NCBI GenBank assembly: GCA_963761975.1
Contig: CAVXIR010000002.1
Location: 1,984,001-2,048,000 of the forward strand
Length of the DNA: 64,000 bases
DNA from: JAMQPK01 sp963761975
GTDB taxonomy: Bacteria > Acidobacteriota > Vicinamibacteria > Vicinamibacterales > JAMQPK01
Reading direction: 5' to 3'
Position numbers and translations under genes: made by a program. The notes beneath the pieces are model-generated. The model saw only the letters and a program-made list of their open reading frames with translations, had not been told where the DNA came from and did not search any database. Of this stretch, positions 33,341 through 41,708 are shown one piece after another; position 1 is the first letter of the stretch; each line of letters starts with the position of its first letter.

Positions 33341-35817
33341 GACCAAGAGTGAAGCATCTTCTACCAGCGGCGAGCATCGTCTGGATTGGTGCGATGGCGA
33401 GCGTGTTGCCAGCTCAGACAGCGCAGGCTCCGACGATCTCCGATCGACGATCGACGATCGACGATGGACGATCGACGATGACACCCGCGCGTGAGCTCGT
33501 CACCAGATACTGCATCACCTGCCACAACGAGAAACTGAAAACGGCGAATCTGCTGCTCGACAGGGCGGATGCTGAAAATGTCGGCAACTCGGCCGACACC
33601 TGGGAAAAGGTCATCGTGCAACTGCGGAGCCGCTCGATGCCGCCTCCGTCGAGCCGACGGCCCGACAATGCCACGTACGACGCAGCGGCCGCCTGGCTCG
33701 AAACCGAGCTCGATCGCGCTGCCGCGGCGCACCCGGACCCGGGCCGGCCGGCAGACCTCCATCGTCTGAATCGCACTGAGTACGCCAACGCGGTTCGCGA
33801 TCTGCTTGGCGTGGAAGTCGACGGCACCTTGATTCTTCCGCCAGACGAGCAGGCCCACGGGTTCGACACGAATGCCGACGCGCTTTCGGTCGTGCCCGCG
33901 TTGCTGGATCGCTATCTCACTGCCGCGGCGAAGATCACGCGCCTCGCACTGGGGGATCCCGCGCTTCGGCCCGCGTTCGAGCGCTATACCGCCGTCCGGA
34001 ACAACTCGAACGAACGGACCTGGTTGTGGCAGACCGACCGCCTGGGAGAGGAGTTCCCGTTGGGCTCGCGCGGCGGCATCGCCGCCCGCCACTACTTTCC
34101 GGTGGACGGCGAATATGTCCTGAAGGCTCGTCTCGACAAGACCTACACAGGCATGGTTCGCGGCTTGAACGTGCCCAACGAGATTGAATTTCGCGTTGAT
34201 GGGAGACCTGTCGGGAAATTCACGCTGGGTGGCCAGCCGGAGCTGCGCGCGTCCACCACGGCCTACGAGGGCGCGAATCCTCTCTTTACCGCCGACGAAG
34301 GCTTGGAGGTACGCGTACCGATAAAGGCCGGTCTGCGACAGGTGACTGTCACTGCCGTCAAGTCCGACGCCTCGAAGGCTGAAGGACTCGGACCCGCCCG
34401 GATTCCGATATGGGGCCACGACTACGATGGCGATATACGCGCGCCCATCGTGTTTGCGCTGTTGCTCGTCGGCGGGCCATACAACGGCGAAGTACCACAG
34501 GATTCTCCCAGCCGCCGGCGCATCTTTGTTTGCTCACCGGCGAGCGTTCGCGACGAGACGCCATGTGCGACGAAGATTCTCTCGACCCTGGCGCGCCGCG
34601 CCTATCGCCGGCCGACGACCAACGACGACATCCAGACATTGCTCGGCTTTTACAAAACCGGCCGGGCGGAAGGGGATTTCGACGCGGGTATTCGGGCTGC
34701 CATCGAGCGGCTTCTCGTCAGCCCCGATTTTCTCTTCCGGATCGAAGCGGACCCGCCCAATGTCAAGCCAGGTGCGCCGTATCGTCTCTCCGATGTTGAG
34801 CTGGCTTCGCGCCTGTCGTTCTTCCTCTGGAGCAGCATCCCGGATGACGAGCTGCTCGATCTCGCGATTCGCGGCAGGCTGCACGATGCGAAGGTGTTCG
34901 ACCAACATGTGAAGCGCATGCTGAGCGATGCGCGTGCGCGTAGCGCGCTGGTGGGGAATTTCTTCAGCCAGTGGCTGCAGATTCGCAACGTGTGGCTGCT
35001 CACGCCAGATGCCAACAGGAAGTTCCCGTGGTTTGACGACAACCTGCGGACGGCGTTCGTGAAGGAAACCGAGCTGTTCCTCGAGAGTCAGTTGCAGGAG
35101 GATCGCAGCGTTCTCGATCTCCTCACGGCCGACTACACGTTCATCAACGAACAGCTGGCGCGCCATTACGGCATTCCTGACGTCTATGGAAGCCATTTCC
35201 GGCGGGTACAGCTGGCAGATCAGAATCGCTGGGGATTGCTGGGGAAGGCCAGCGTGCTGTCGGTCACCTCGTATCCTCATCGCACGTCGCCAACGATTCG
35301 CGGCAAGTGGCTGCTCGAAAATATTCTGGGCGCGCCGGTGCCACCGCCGCCTCCGACCGTGAACACCAACCTCGACGAGCAGAAAACGATCAAGGCCGCC
35401 ACGGTGCGCGAGATGCTGGAGCAGCACCGCTCGAATCCGGGGTGTGCGGGCTGTCACGCACGAATGGACCCCCTGGGTTTCAGCCTCGAGAACTTTGATG
35501 CGATTGGCCAATGGCGCACGAAAGATGGCAACGCGGCGATCGACGCAACCGGCGTTCTCCTCGACGGCACTAAAGTGGACGGACCGGCCGCGCTTCGAGC
35601 CGCTTTACTCCGACAGAGAGAACAGTTCGTCAAGGCTGTGACCGCGAAGCTGCTGATGTATGGAGTCGGGCGGGAAATCGAGTATTCAGATGCCCCGTCG
35701 ATTCGCGCGATCATGCGTGCTGCCGCGGCCGACGACTACCGCTGGTCGTCGACGATTCTCGCGATTGTGAAGAGCACGCCTTTTCAGATGCGGATGTCGC
35801 GTCAAGCAGATCGATGA
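33331..35817 (+). CDS. DUF1592/DUF1588/DUF1585 multidomain cytochrome-like protein
   Basis: An 828-residue protein from the ATG at 33331 (10-bp overlap with the ankyrin gene); a membrane-anchor/signal segment leads. Haem-type motif CITCH (61-65) opens a cytochrome-like DUF1587 region (DLHRLNRTEYANAVRDLLGV). The DUF1592/1588 core follows (RLSDVELASRLSFFLWSSIPDDELL; SVLDLLTADYTFINEQLARHYGI; WGLLGKASVLSVTSYPHRTSPTIRG), with a second motif CAGCH (705-709) and DUF1585 at the C-terminus. This architecture belongs to periplasmic planctomycete/acidobacterial proteins of unknown redox role. A 49-bp 7-bp word repeat (33434-33482) encodes the linker before the first haem motif. Confidence 0.9.
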   Translation: MPVRPRVKHLLPAASIVWIGAMASVLPAQTAQAPTISDRRSTIDDGRSTMTPARELVTRYCITCHNEKLKTANLLLDRADAENVGNSADTWEKVIVQLRSRSMPPPSSRRPDNATYDAAAAWLETELDRAAAAHPDPGRPADLHRLNRTEYANAVRDLLGVEVDGTLILPPDEQAHGFDTNADALSVVPALLDRYLTAAAKITRLALGDPALRPAFERYTAVRNNSNERTWLWQTDRLGEEFPLGSRGGIAARHYFPVDGEYVLKARLDKTYTGMVRGLNVPNEIEFRVDGRPVGKFTLGGQPELRASTTAYEGANPLFTADEGLEVRVPIKAGLRQVTVTAVKSDASKAEGLGPARIPIWGHDYDGDIRAPIVFALLLVGGPYNGEVPQDSPSRRRIFVCSPASVRDETPCATKILSTLARRAYRRPTTNDDIQTLLGFYKTGRAEGDFDAGIRAAIERLLVSPDFLFRIEADPPNVKPGAPYRLSDVELASRLSFFLWSSIPDDELLDLAIRGRLHDAKVFDQHVKRMLSDARARSALVGNFFSQWLQIRNVWLLTPDANRKFPWFDDNLRTAFVKETELFLESQLQEDRSVLDLLTADYTFINEQLARHYGIPDVYGSHFRRVQLADQNRWGLLGKASVLSVTSYPHRTSPTIRGKWLLENILGAPVPPPPPTVNTNLDEQKTIKAATVREMLEQHRSNPGCAGCHARMDPLGFSLENFDAIGQWRTKDGNAAIDATGVLLDGTKVDGPAALRAALLRQREQFVKAVTAKLLMYGVGREIEYSDAPSIRAIMRAAAADDYRWSSTILAIVKSTPFQMRMSRQADR
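33434..33482. repeat. 7-bp word island CGATCGA inside the DUF1592 gene
   Basis: Seven consecutive heptamers (CGATCTC, CGATCGA three times, CGATGGA, CGATCGA, CGATGAC) encode the hydrophilic linker ISDRRSTIDDGRSTMT between signal segment and haem motif. The length, 49 bp, is not a multiple of three. Confidence 0.85.
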
Positions 35818-35855
35818 TGCAGCCAAGGCCGAGCCGCAACGCGGCGAAGGCACGG

Positions 35856-35879
35856 GCGGCGGGGGTGGGGCCCCGCCGC
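35856..35879 (+). terminator. GC hairpin between DUF1592 and DUF1552 genes
   Basis: A perfect 9-bp stem, GCGGCGGGG with CCCCGCCGC, has a 6-nt loop. It is followed by GATAAAA and not a T-run, so it may lower read-through or stabilise the upstream message. Confidence 0.4.
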
Positions 35880-35902
35880 GATAAAAGAATGAGGACTCGC
35901 TC

Positions 35903-37246
35903 ATGATCGTGACCAAAAAGGCCATCTCTCGCCGCACCGTGCTTCGCGGCGTCGGGGCAGCCGTTGCCTTGCCGCTGCTGGATGCCATGATTCCTGCACT
36001 CACGGCGCAGCAGAGAACGCCGGCAAAGGCCGTTCGACGTCTTGGCGTGGTCTACCATCCGAACGGCGTCGTGTATGAGAACTGGCTGCCGACTGGCGTC
36101 GGCGCCGACTTTGAGTTCTCGCGCGTGCTCGCGCCGCTCGCACGGTTCCGCGATCGCGTGGTCGTCGTCACCGGGCTCGCCGATCGCCAGGCCGAATCAC
36201 TCGGCGACGGCGGCGGCGATCACTCGCGCGCGTCGGGCTCGTATCTCACCGGCGTCCACGTCAAGCGATCCGACAGCATGGTCCTCAATGGCGTCTCGAT
36301 GGACCAGATTGCGGCCAAAGCCTTCGAGCGAGAGACACAGCTGTCGTCGCTGCAGTTGACCGTCGACAACAACAACCTGGTCGGCTCGTGCGACGTGGGA
36401 TACAGCTGCGCGTATAGCAACACGCTGTCGTGGCTCACGCCGACTTTGCCTTTGATGTCGGAGAACGATCCGCGCGTCGTGTTCGAGCGCCTCTTCGGGT
36501 CGAGCGACAGCACGGATGCGCGCGTGCGGAGCGCACGCCTCCGTCAGGACAGAAGCATCCTCGACTCGGTCACCGCCCGCGTGAGGCAGCTTCAGCAGAA
36601 GCTCGGCGCCACCGACAACACGAAGGTGAGCGACTACCTCGAATCGCTGCGCGACGTGGAGCGGCGGATCCAAAAAGCCGAAGAGCAAAGTTCGCGCGAG
36701 CTGCCGGAAGTCGATCGGCCGGCCGGGATTCCCGACTCATTCGACGAGCACGTTACGCTACTCTATGACCTGCAGGTGCTGGCCTATCAGTGCGATCTGA
36801 CGCGCGTCATCACGTTCATGTACGGGCGCGAGCAGAGTGCGCGGACCTATCCGCAACTCGGCATCTCGGATCCACATCATCAACTGACACACCACCAGAA
36901 CGATCCAGAGAAGCTCGAGAAGTGCACCAAGATCCAGACCCATCATGCTGAGCTGTTCACGGCATATCTGGAGAAACTCCGGTCGATACCGGATGGCGAC
37001 GGATCGCTGTTGGATCATATGGTCATCCTGTTCGGCGGGGGGCTGAGCAACAGCGATCGCCACACGCATAGTCCGTTGCCTACCGTGGTGGTCGGAGGTG
37101 CGGGAATTCTCAAGGGCGGACGTCACCTCATCTATCCCGAGGGGACGCCGCTGACCAATCTCCACGTAACACTGCTCGACAAGGTAGGCGTTCCAGTCGA
37201 CAAGCTGGGCGATAGCACAGGAACTTTCAGGGAACTGTCACTCTGA
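35903..37246 (+). CDS. Tat-exported DUF1552 protein
   Basis: A 447-residue protein with a Tat leader (SRRTVLRGVGAAVALPLL). DUF1552 landmarks: RLGVVYHPNGVVYENWLPTG, VVVVTGLADRQAESLGDGGGDHSR, VTFMYGREQSARTYPQLG-like segment, HHQLTHHQND and HMVILFGGGLSNSDRHTHSPLP. Members resemble DUF1501/alkaline-phosphatase-like proteins and travel with DUF1592 cytochromes, probably as the folded Tat-exported partner. GAGG precedes the start. The gap after DUF1592 is 85 bp with a hairpin. The next gene, a TonB receptor, starts 19 bp downstream, which ties this redox pair to an outer-membrane transporter. Confidence 0.9.
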   Translation: MIVTKKAISRRTVLRGVGAAVALPLLDAMIPALTAQQRTPAKAVRRLGVVYHPNGVVYENWLPTGVGADFEFSRVLAPLARFRDRVVVVTGLADRQAESLGDGGGDHSRASGSYLTGVHVKRSDSMVLNGVSMDQIAAKAFERETQLSSLQLTVDNNNLVGSCDVGYSCAYSNTLSWLTPTLPLMSENDPRVVFERLFGSSDSTDARVRSARLRQDRSILDSVTARVRQLQQKLGATDNTKVSDYLESLRDVERRIQKAEEQSSRELPEVDRPAGIPDSFDEHVTLLYDLQVLAYQCDLTRVITFMYGREQSARTYPQLGISDPHHQLTHHQNDPEKLEKCTKIQTHHAELFTAYLEKLRSIPDGDGSLLDHMVILFGGGLSNSDRHTHSPLPTVVVGGAGILKGGRHLIYPEGTPLTNLHVTLLDKVGVPVDKLGDSTGTFRELSL

Positions 37247-37265
37247 TAATGACGGGGGAGGGCAC

Positions 37266-40200
37266 GTGAAGAAGCAAATTGTGATTGTTCTGGCCGTTCT
37301 TGCTGCGCTGGCATTTCCAGCCGACATGTACGGCCAGGTCGCCGGCACCATCAGCGGCTATGTTCGCGACGAGAGCGGCGCCGTCATACCTGGCGCCGAC
37401 GTCAAGGCGACGATGATCGGGCAGCAAACGACACGGTCGGCGGTGACCGACGAAACCGGTTTCTTCAACCTCCTCGCGATGCCGCGCGGCAACTACGAAA
37501 TCGTGGCGCAGCTCACCGGGTTCACGACCCAGCAGACCAAGGCAGAGCTGACCGCCGGCGAGAACCTGCGCGTGGACTTCAGGATGAACCTGGGGCAGAT
37601 CTCGGAAACGGTGGTCGTCACCGGCACCACGGCGCTGGTCGAAACCCGGAGCGCGACCATGTCGGGTCTGGTCGACGACCGTCGCGTCCAGGAGCTGCCG
37701 CTCAACGGCCGGAACGTCGTCGAGCTGGCGAGCACTCTTCCAGGTATTACCGACGTCGAGGCGGACGAAGAAATGGCCAGCACGCGTGGCGGACCGACGA
37801 TGATCGTGCACGGCGCCTCGCGCGGTCAGAACAACTTCACGCTCAACGGAGCAAACTTCACCAATCACTCGCTGACCGCCGGCTTCAATCCACCGCCGCC
37901 CGATGCAATGCAGGAGATCCGCGTTCAGACGTCGACGTTCTCGGCCGAGTTCGGCAACAACGCCGGCGCGCAGGTGACGATGGTCACCAAGGCCGGCAGC
38001 AATCAGTTCCATGGGTCAGCGTGGGAATTCCACCGTAATGACACGCTGAACTCGCGGAACTTCTTCGCACCGCGCAAGTCACAGCAGGAGCAGAATCAGT
38101 GGGGCGCGTCGGCAGGCGGTCGCATCGTGCCGAACAAGCTGTTCTTCTTCGGGTCGTACCAGAAATTGACGAACCGTGCCGAGGCGGTTGGCAGTCAGGC
38201 GACTGTTCCGACCGACGCCCAGCGTACGGGAGATTTCCGAAGCCTCGCAACGCAGTTGAGAAATCCGGTCGACGTCATCACAGGCAGACCCTTTACGAAT
38301 GCCGCCGGGGCGCCATGCGTCAGCGGCAACGTCATCGATCCGGGCTGCATCAGCCCCGTCGCGAAGAACTATCTGAATCAGTTCATTCCGCAATCGTCTT
38401 CGGGAACCGTCGTCAAGCTCATCCCGTCGCCGCTCGACGCGTATAACTTCGTGACCCGCGTCGACTACACGCTGTCGTCCAAGAACAATCTCTTTGGACA
38501 CTTCTTCAAGGACAACTACGAGCGAATCAGTTCGCCCGGTAACGTCGATTACGTTCCTGAAAGCAATGTGGCCGATATCAAGAACTACGGCCTTACCGAC
38601 ACTCACACGTTCAGCTCGACGTTCCTGAACGAGTTCACCGTCTCCTTCATGGACGCGGATTCTTTCCGGACGGCGACCGAACGGGTTCCCCCACGCGATA
38701 TGGGCATCAACATCGACGAGGGGTATCTGGGTGTGGGGTACTCCATAAACATTTCCGGCGGCCCCAATTTGTCATTCACCGGACCCGAACGGCAGGTCTA
38801 CAGGAACTGGCACTGGAAGAACGTGAGCACCCTCGTTCGCAGCGCTCACACGTTCAAGTGGGGTTACGAAGGCCAATACGTCAACTTCGACCTGATCCGC
38901 GGAAACGGTTCGCGCAGCGCCACGTTCACCGGCTCACGCTCCGGAAATGCGATGGCCGACTTCATGCTCGGCTCCTTCGAACAGGTGAGCCATGGATTCG
39001 GAGCGGCCGACAGTTTCCCGATTCTCTGGAAGCATCAGTTCTTCATTCAGGACGAGTGGAAGCTGACGCCGCGCATCACGATGAACGTCGGTCTGCGCTA
39101 TGAGCCGTTTTTCCCATGGGAGCAGGAATATGGCCGCTATACCTCCTGGGAGCTCGGCACGCAGTCGACCGTCAAGCCGGATGCCCCGCGCGGGATTCTG
39201 TTCCCGGGCGATCCGAACGTGCCGTTCAAGACCGTCGAGAACGACATGAACAACTTTGCGCCGCGATTCGGCATCGCGTGGGACGTCAACGGCACCGGCA
39301 GAACGGTCGTGCGTGCTGGATACGGGATTTACTACAACCACATCCCCGGAACTTCGGTGCACGCCGCCGAGGCGCCATGGACCGGCACGGTGCAGCTGTT
39401 CCAGGGACGCATCGAGGATCCGTTTGGATCGCTCAATCGCGCAGTGCCTCCCTCTGGTGTTCCGATTTCCGGTGAGTTCGGGTGTGTGCCTGCCAGCGCA
39501 TATCCAGGGCTCAACTGCCCGCTCTATCCGCTGCCGCTGAACTTCGTCTACAACGACCTGGAGATGGCGACGCCGTACGTGCATCATTCGAACGTCTCGT
39601 TCCAGCGTCAGCTCACGAGCGACTTCATGGTCGACGTGGCGTATGTCGGCAGATTCGGCCACAAGCTGGAAGGGCATCGCCATTTCAATCCGGCGCAGTT
39701 CATCAACTCGCCCCGAAACGGGGCGGCGCCGTCGTTACAGAACGTGGCCGAGCGCGTGCTCTATGAGCCCGGCATCATCGGTCCGACCTCGCGCGTGCTC
39801 GAAACGATCTATCGGAGCTGGTACCACGGCGCCGAGTTCAAGGCGACCAAGCGCATGAGTCGCGGGTTCATGTTCTCGACCTTCTACACCCTCTCAAAGT
39901 CCACCGACACACTGCTCGATCAGGGAAACGCCCTGACGGCCGGGGTCGCAAATCCATTCGACCCGCACAACATCAAGGGTCGATCGCAGTTTGATCGCCG
40001 CCACGTGGTGGGTCTCTCGTGGATGGTGGAGCCGTCCAAGGAGTATGCAAACCCAATCGTGAATGCCGTGCTGAATGATTGGGTGCTCAGCGGTGTGCAC
40101 AACTGGTCGAGCGGCAATCCGCTCAATTTCACAATGGGCACCGACGTCGCGCTCGACGGGACGAACGGAGCCGGGCGGCAGCTTGCGCAGTTCGCTGACG

Positions 40201-40559
40201 GGAAAACCGTTGACGATATCGGGCGCGACCACTCGAGCCAGGAGGACTTCATTGCGGCGTTCTTCGACAAGTCGGCGTTTGCGCCGGTGGCCTCGGTGCC
40301 GCGCGGCATCTACGGAAACGTGCCGAAGAGTGCGATTAGCGGACCCGCGCAAGCGAAGACCGACATCGCCGTTTCGAGACTGTTCTCTATCCCGGGACGC
40401 CAGAGCATGCGGCTTCAGTTCCGAGGCGAGTTGTTCAATGCGTTCAACCAGGTGAACTTCAACGCGCCGGTCACCAACGCAACGTCGACGGACTTCGGAC
40501 GAATTCTGGCGGCCGACTCGCCGCGAATCGGACAGGTCGCTCTCAAACTTCTGTGGTAA
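37266..40559 (+). CDS. Oar-like TonB-dependent receptor
   Basis: A 1097-residue outer-membrane protein starting at GTG 37266 with GGGGGAGG about 6 bp upstream. It has a signal peptide (to MYGQ), a carboxypeptidase-regulatory-like domain (VAGTISGYVRDESGAVIPGA ... GFFNLLAMPRGNYEIVAQL) and a plug with VQELPLNGRNVVELASTLPG and AMQEIRVQTSTFSAEFGN. The barrel ends RIGQVALKLLW. It belongs to the same family as the receptor at 24016 but diverges through most of the barrel. It sits 19 bp after the DUF1552 gene and 5 bp before an NTF2-like gene, so it is part of the aldolase-ankyrin-cytochrome run. Confidence 0.92.
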   Translation: MKKQIVIVLAVLAALAFPADMYGQVAGTISGYVRDESGAVIPGADVKATMIGQQTTRSAVTDETGFFNLLAMPRGNYEIVAQLTGFTTQQTKAELTAGENLRVDFRMNLGQISETVVVTGTTALVETRSATMSGLVDDRRVQELPLNGRNVVELASTLPGITDVEADEEMASTRGGPTMIVHGASRGQNNFTLNGANFTNHSLTAGFNPPPPDAMQEIRVQTSTFSAEFGNNAGAQVTMVTKAGSNQFHGSAWEFHRNDTLNSRNFFAPRKSQQEQNQWGASAGGRIVPNKLFFFGSYQKLTNRAEAVGSQATVPTDAQRTGDFRSLATQLRNPVDVITGRPFTNAAGAPCVSGNVIDPGCISPVAKNYLNQFIPQSSSGTVVKLIPSPLDAYNFVTRVDYTLSSKNNLFGHFFKDNYERISSPGNVDYVPESNVADIKNYGLTDTHTFSSTFLNEFTVSFMDADSFRTATERVPPRDMGINIDEGYLGVGYSINISGGPNLSFTGPERQVYRNWHWKNVSTLVRSAHTFKWGYEGQYVNFDLIRGNGSRSATFTGSRSGNAMADFMLGSFEQVSHGFGAADSFPILWKHQFFIQDEWKLTPRITMNVGLRYEPFFPWEQEYGRYTSWELGTQSTVKPDAPRGILFPGDPNVPFKTVENDMNNFAPRFGIAWDVNGTGRTVVRAGYGIYYNHIPGTSVHAAEAPWTGTVQLFQGRIEDPFGSLNRAVPPSGVPISGEFGCVPASAYPGLNCPLYPLPLNFVYNDLEMATPYVHHSNVSFQRQLTSDFMVDVAYVGRFGHKLEGHRHFNPAQFINSPRNGAAPSLQNVAERVLYEPGIIGPTSRVLETIYRSWYHGAEFKATKRMSRGFMFSTFYTLSKSTDTLLDQGNALTAGVANPFDPHNIKGRSQFDRRHVVGLSWMVEPSKEYANPIVNAVLNDWVLSGVHNWSSGNPLNFTMGTDVALDGTNGAGRQLAQFADGKTVDDIGRDHSSQEDFIAAFFDKSAFAPVASVPRGIYGNVPKSAISGPAQAKTDIAVSRLFSIPGRQSMRLQFRGELFNAFNQVNFNAPVTNATSTDFGRILAADSPRIGQVALKLLW

Positions 40560-40564
40560 CCAAT

Positions 40565-40990
40565 ATGAAAACACTTCTCACCGCACTGATGTTGATGGCC
40601 GCGACGACGATGATCGTCGCGGCCGGACCGGAAGATGGCGTTCGTGAAGCCGGCGCTGGATGGAGGCAGGGCGCCATCAAACAGGACAAGGCGCTGCTCG
40701 AGAAGTATCTGGCCGACGACATGGTCTACACGCACGGTGGCGGGCAGAAGCAGACGAAGGCAGAGTACATTGCCAGCGTCCTCAGCGGGCCGTCGCACTA
40801 CAGGGCGATGGAGCCGAGCGACACGCGAGTGCGTATTTACGGGAAGATGGCAGTGCTGTGGGGCCTCGTGGACGTGACACCTGGGAAAGGTGAGACCTAC
40901 CGCACGCGCACGCTAGAGGTCTACACGCAGAACGCTGCTGGGTTGTGGCAGATGGTTCAGAAGGAATCGGTACGCGTGCCCTTGAAGTAG
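40565..40990 (+). CDS. Exported NTF2-like (DUF4440/SnoaL-type) protein
   Basis: A 141-residue protein from the ATG at 40565 with a signal peptide (to VAAG). The fold is recognised from AGAGWRQGAIKQDKALLEKYLADDMVYTHGGG and the final strands TRTLEVYTQNAAGLWQMVQKESV, typical of DUF4440/SnoaL-like domains, which form a cone-shaped ligand pocket. The charged/aromatic lining (Asp-Asp, His in YTHGGG) fits a hydrolase or binding role. It directly follows the TonB receptor. Past its TAG, a stretch containing GCCCTTGAAGTA is repeated, then a hairpin-forming word island separates it from the convergent lipoprotein gene. Confidence 0.85.
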   Translation: MKTLLTALMLMAATTMIVAAGPEDGVREAGAGWRQGAIKQDKALLEKYLADDMVYTHGGGQKQTKAEYIASVLSGPSHYRAMEPSDTRVRIYGKMAVLWGLVDVTPGKGETYRTRTLEVYTQNAAGLWQMVQKESVRVPLK

Positions 40991-41019
40991 GCGGGCACGC
41001 CCTTGAAGTAAGACAGTCA

Positions 41020-41085
41020 GGGCAGAGGGCTGATGGCTGATGGCATAAGACGTCGTCTGCCATCTGCCATTTGCCCTCTGCCATG
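41020..41085. repeat. 7-bp word island forming a hairpin between convergent genes (TGGCAGA family)
   Basis: Left arm: GGGCAGA, GGGCTGA, TGGCTGA, TGGCATA. Right arm, in inverse sense: TGCCATC, TGCCATT, TGCCCTC, TGCCATG. The arms fold on each other between the NTF2-like gene and the convergent lipoprotein gene and could end both transcripts. A sister island lies at 59168-59231. Confidence 0.8.
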
Positions 41086-41106
41086 ACACGGATCACTCGT
41101 TGTCGC

Positions 41107-41661
41107 TCACCTCAGCCCATCCGCCAGCGTTTCCGCCTTATCGACCGACGATTCCGCCAGTAACAAATTGTTCAATTTCACCGCGTCATTGGCCTGATCG
41201 AGGAATCGCCGGGCCGAATCGTAATCGGCCTGTTTGCCGGCATTTAGACGGCGCCGGTCGATGGCGTCCAGCTTCCGTTTCGTGCGGACGAGCCGCTCAC
41301 GCACCTGCGCGACGCTCAGCGTCTTTCCGGCAGGCCCGGCGGGACGAAGCTCGGGCGGGGGCGTGCGAGCCGGTTCGGGCGTCTGTGCGACCGGCGGATT
41401 CACCGGCGGCGGCGGCGTCGAGGTCACAGGCACACGCGGAGACGTGGGCGCCGCGGCCACGGGTGTCGCGGGCGCGGTTGTTTCCGGCGCCTCTGGGGGT
41501 GGCGCTTCGGCGACCGCCGGAACGGGATCCATCGCGACGCGCGGCGGCGGCTCGGGAACTTCGAGCGGATTCGTGACCGAGGAGCGTGCAGGATTCGAGG
41601 CACACGCGGCGACACATGCGAGGCCCATCAGAATCACGCCGCGTACTGCGCCTCTAAGCAT
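41107..41661 (-). CDS. Proline-rich lipoprotein of unknown function
   Basis: A 184-residue protein. The signal peptide ends in a lipobox (VAAC, Cys20). A long Pro/Ala/Thr-rich segment (about 30-115) would span the periplasm or peptidoglycan, and a charged helical C-terminus follows (VRERLVRTKRKLDAIDRRRLN ... LLLAESSVDKAETLADGLR). No enzyme motif is visible. It lies 47 bp after the histidine kinase gene on the same strand and could be its envelope partner, although the gap is filled by another word island that may decouple them. Confidence 0.7.
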   Translation of the reverse strand: MLRGAVRGVILMGLACVAACASNPARSSVTNPLEVPEPPPRVAMDPVPAVAEAPPPEAPETTAPATPVAAAPTSPRVPVTSTPPPPVNPPVAQTPEPARTPPPELRPAGPAGKTLSVAQVRERLVRTKRKLDAIDRRRLNAGKQADYDSARRFLDQANDAVKLNNLLLAESSVDKAETLADGLR

Positions 41662-41704
41662 TCTTACTCTCAGTCCTCAGCCCTCCGCTCTCAGCCCTCT
41701 ATTA
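41662..41704. repeat. 7-bp word island, TCAGCCC family
   Basis: Heptamers TCAGTCC, TCAGCCC, TCCGCTC, TCAGCCC and TCTATTA fill the gap between the kinase stop and the lipoprotein start. Confidence 0.7.
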
Positions 41705-41708
41705 TCCG

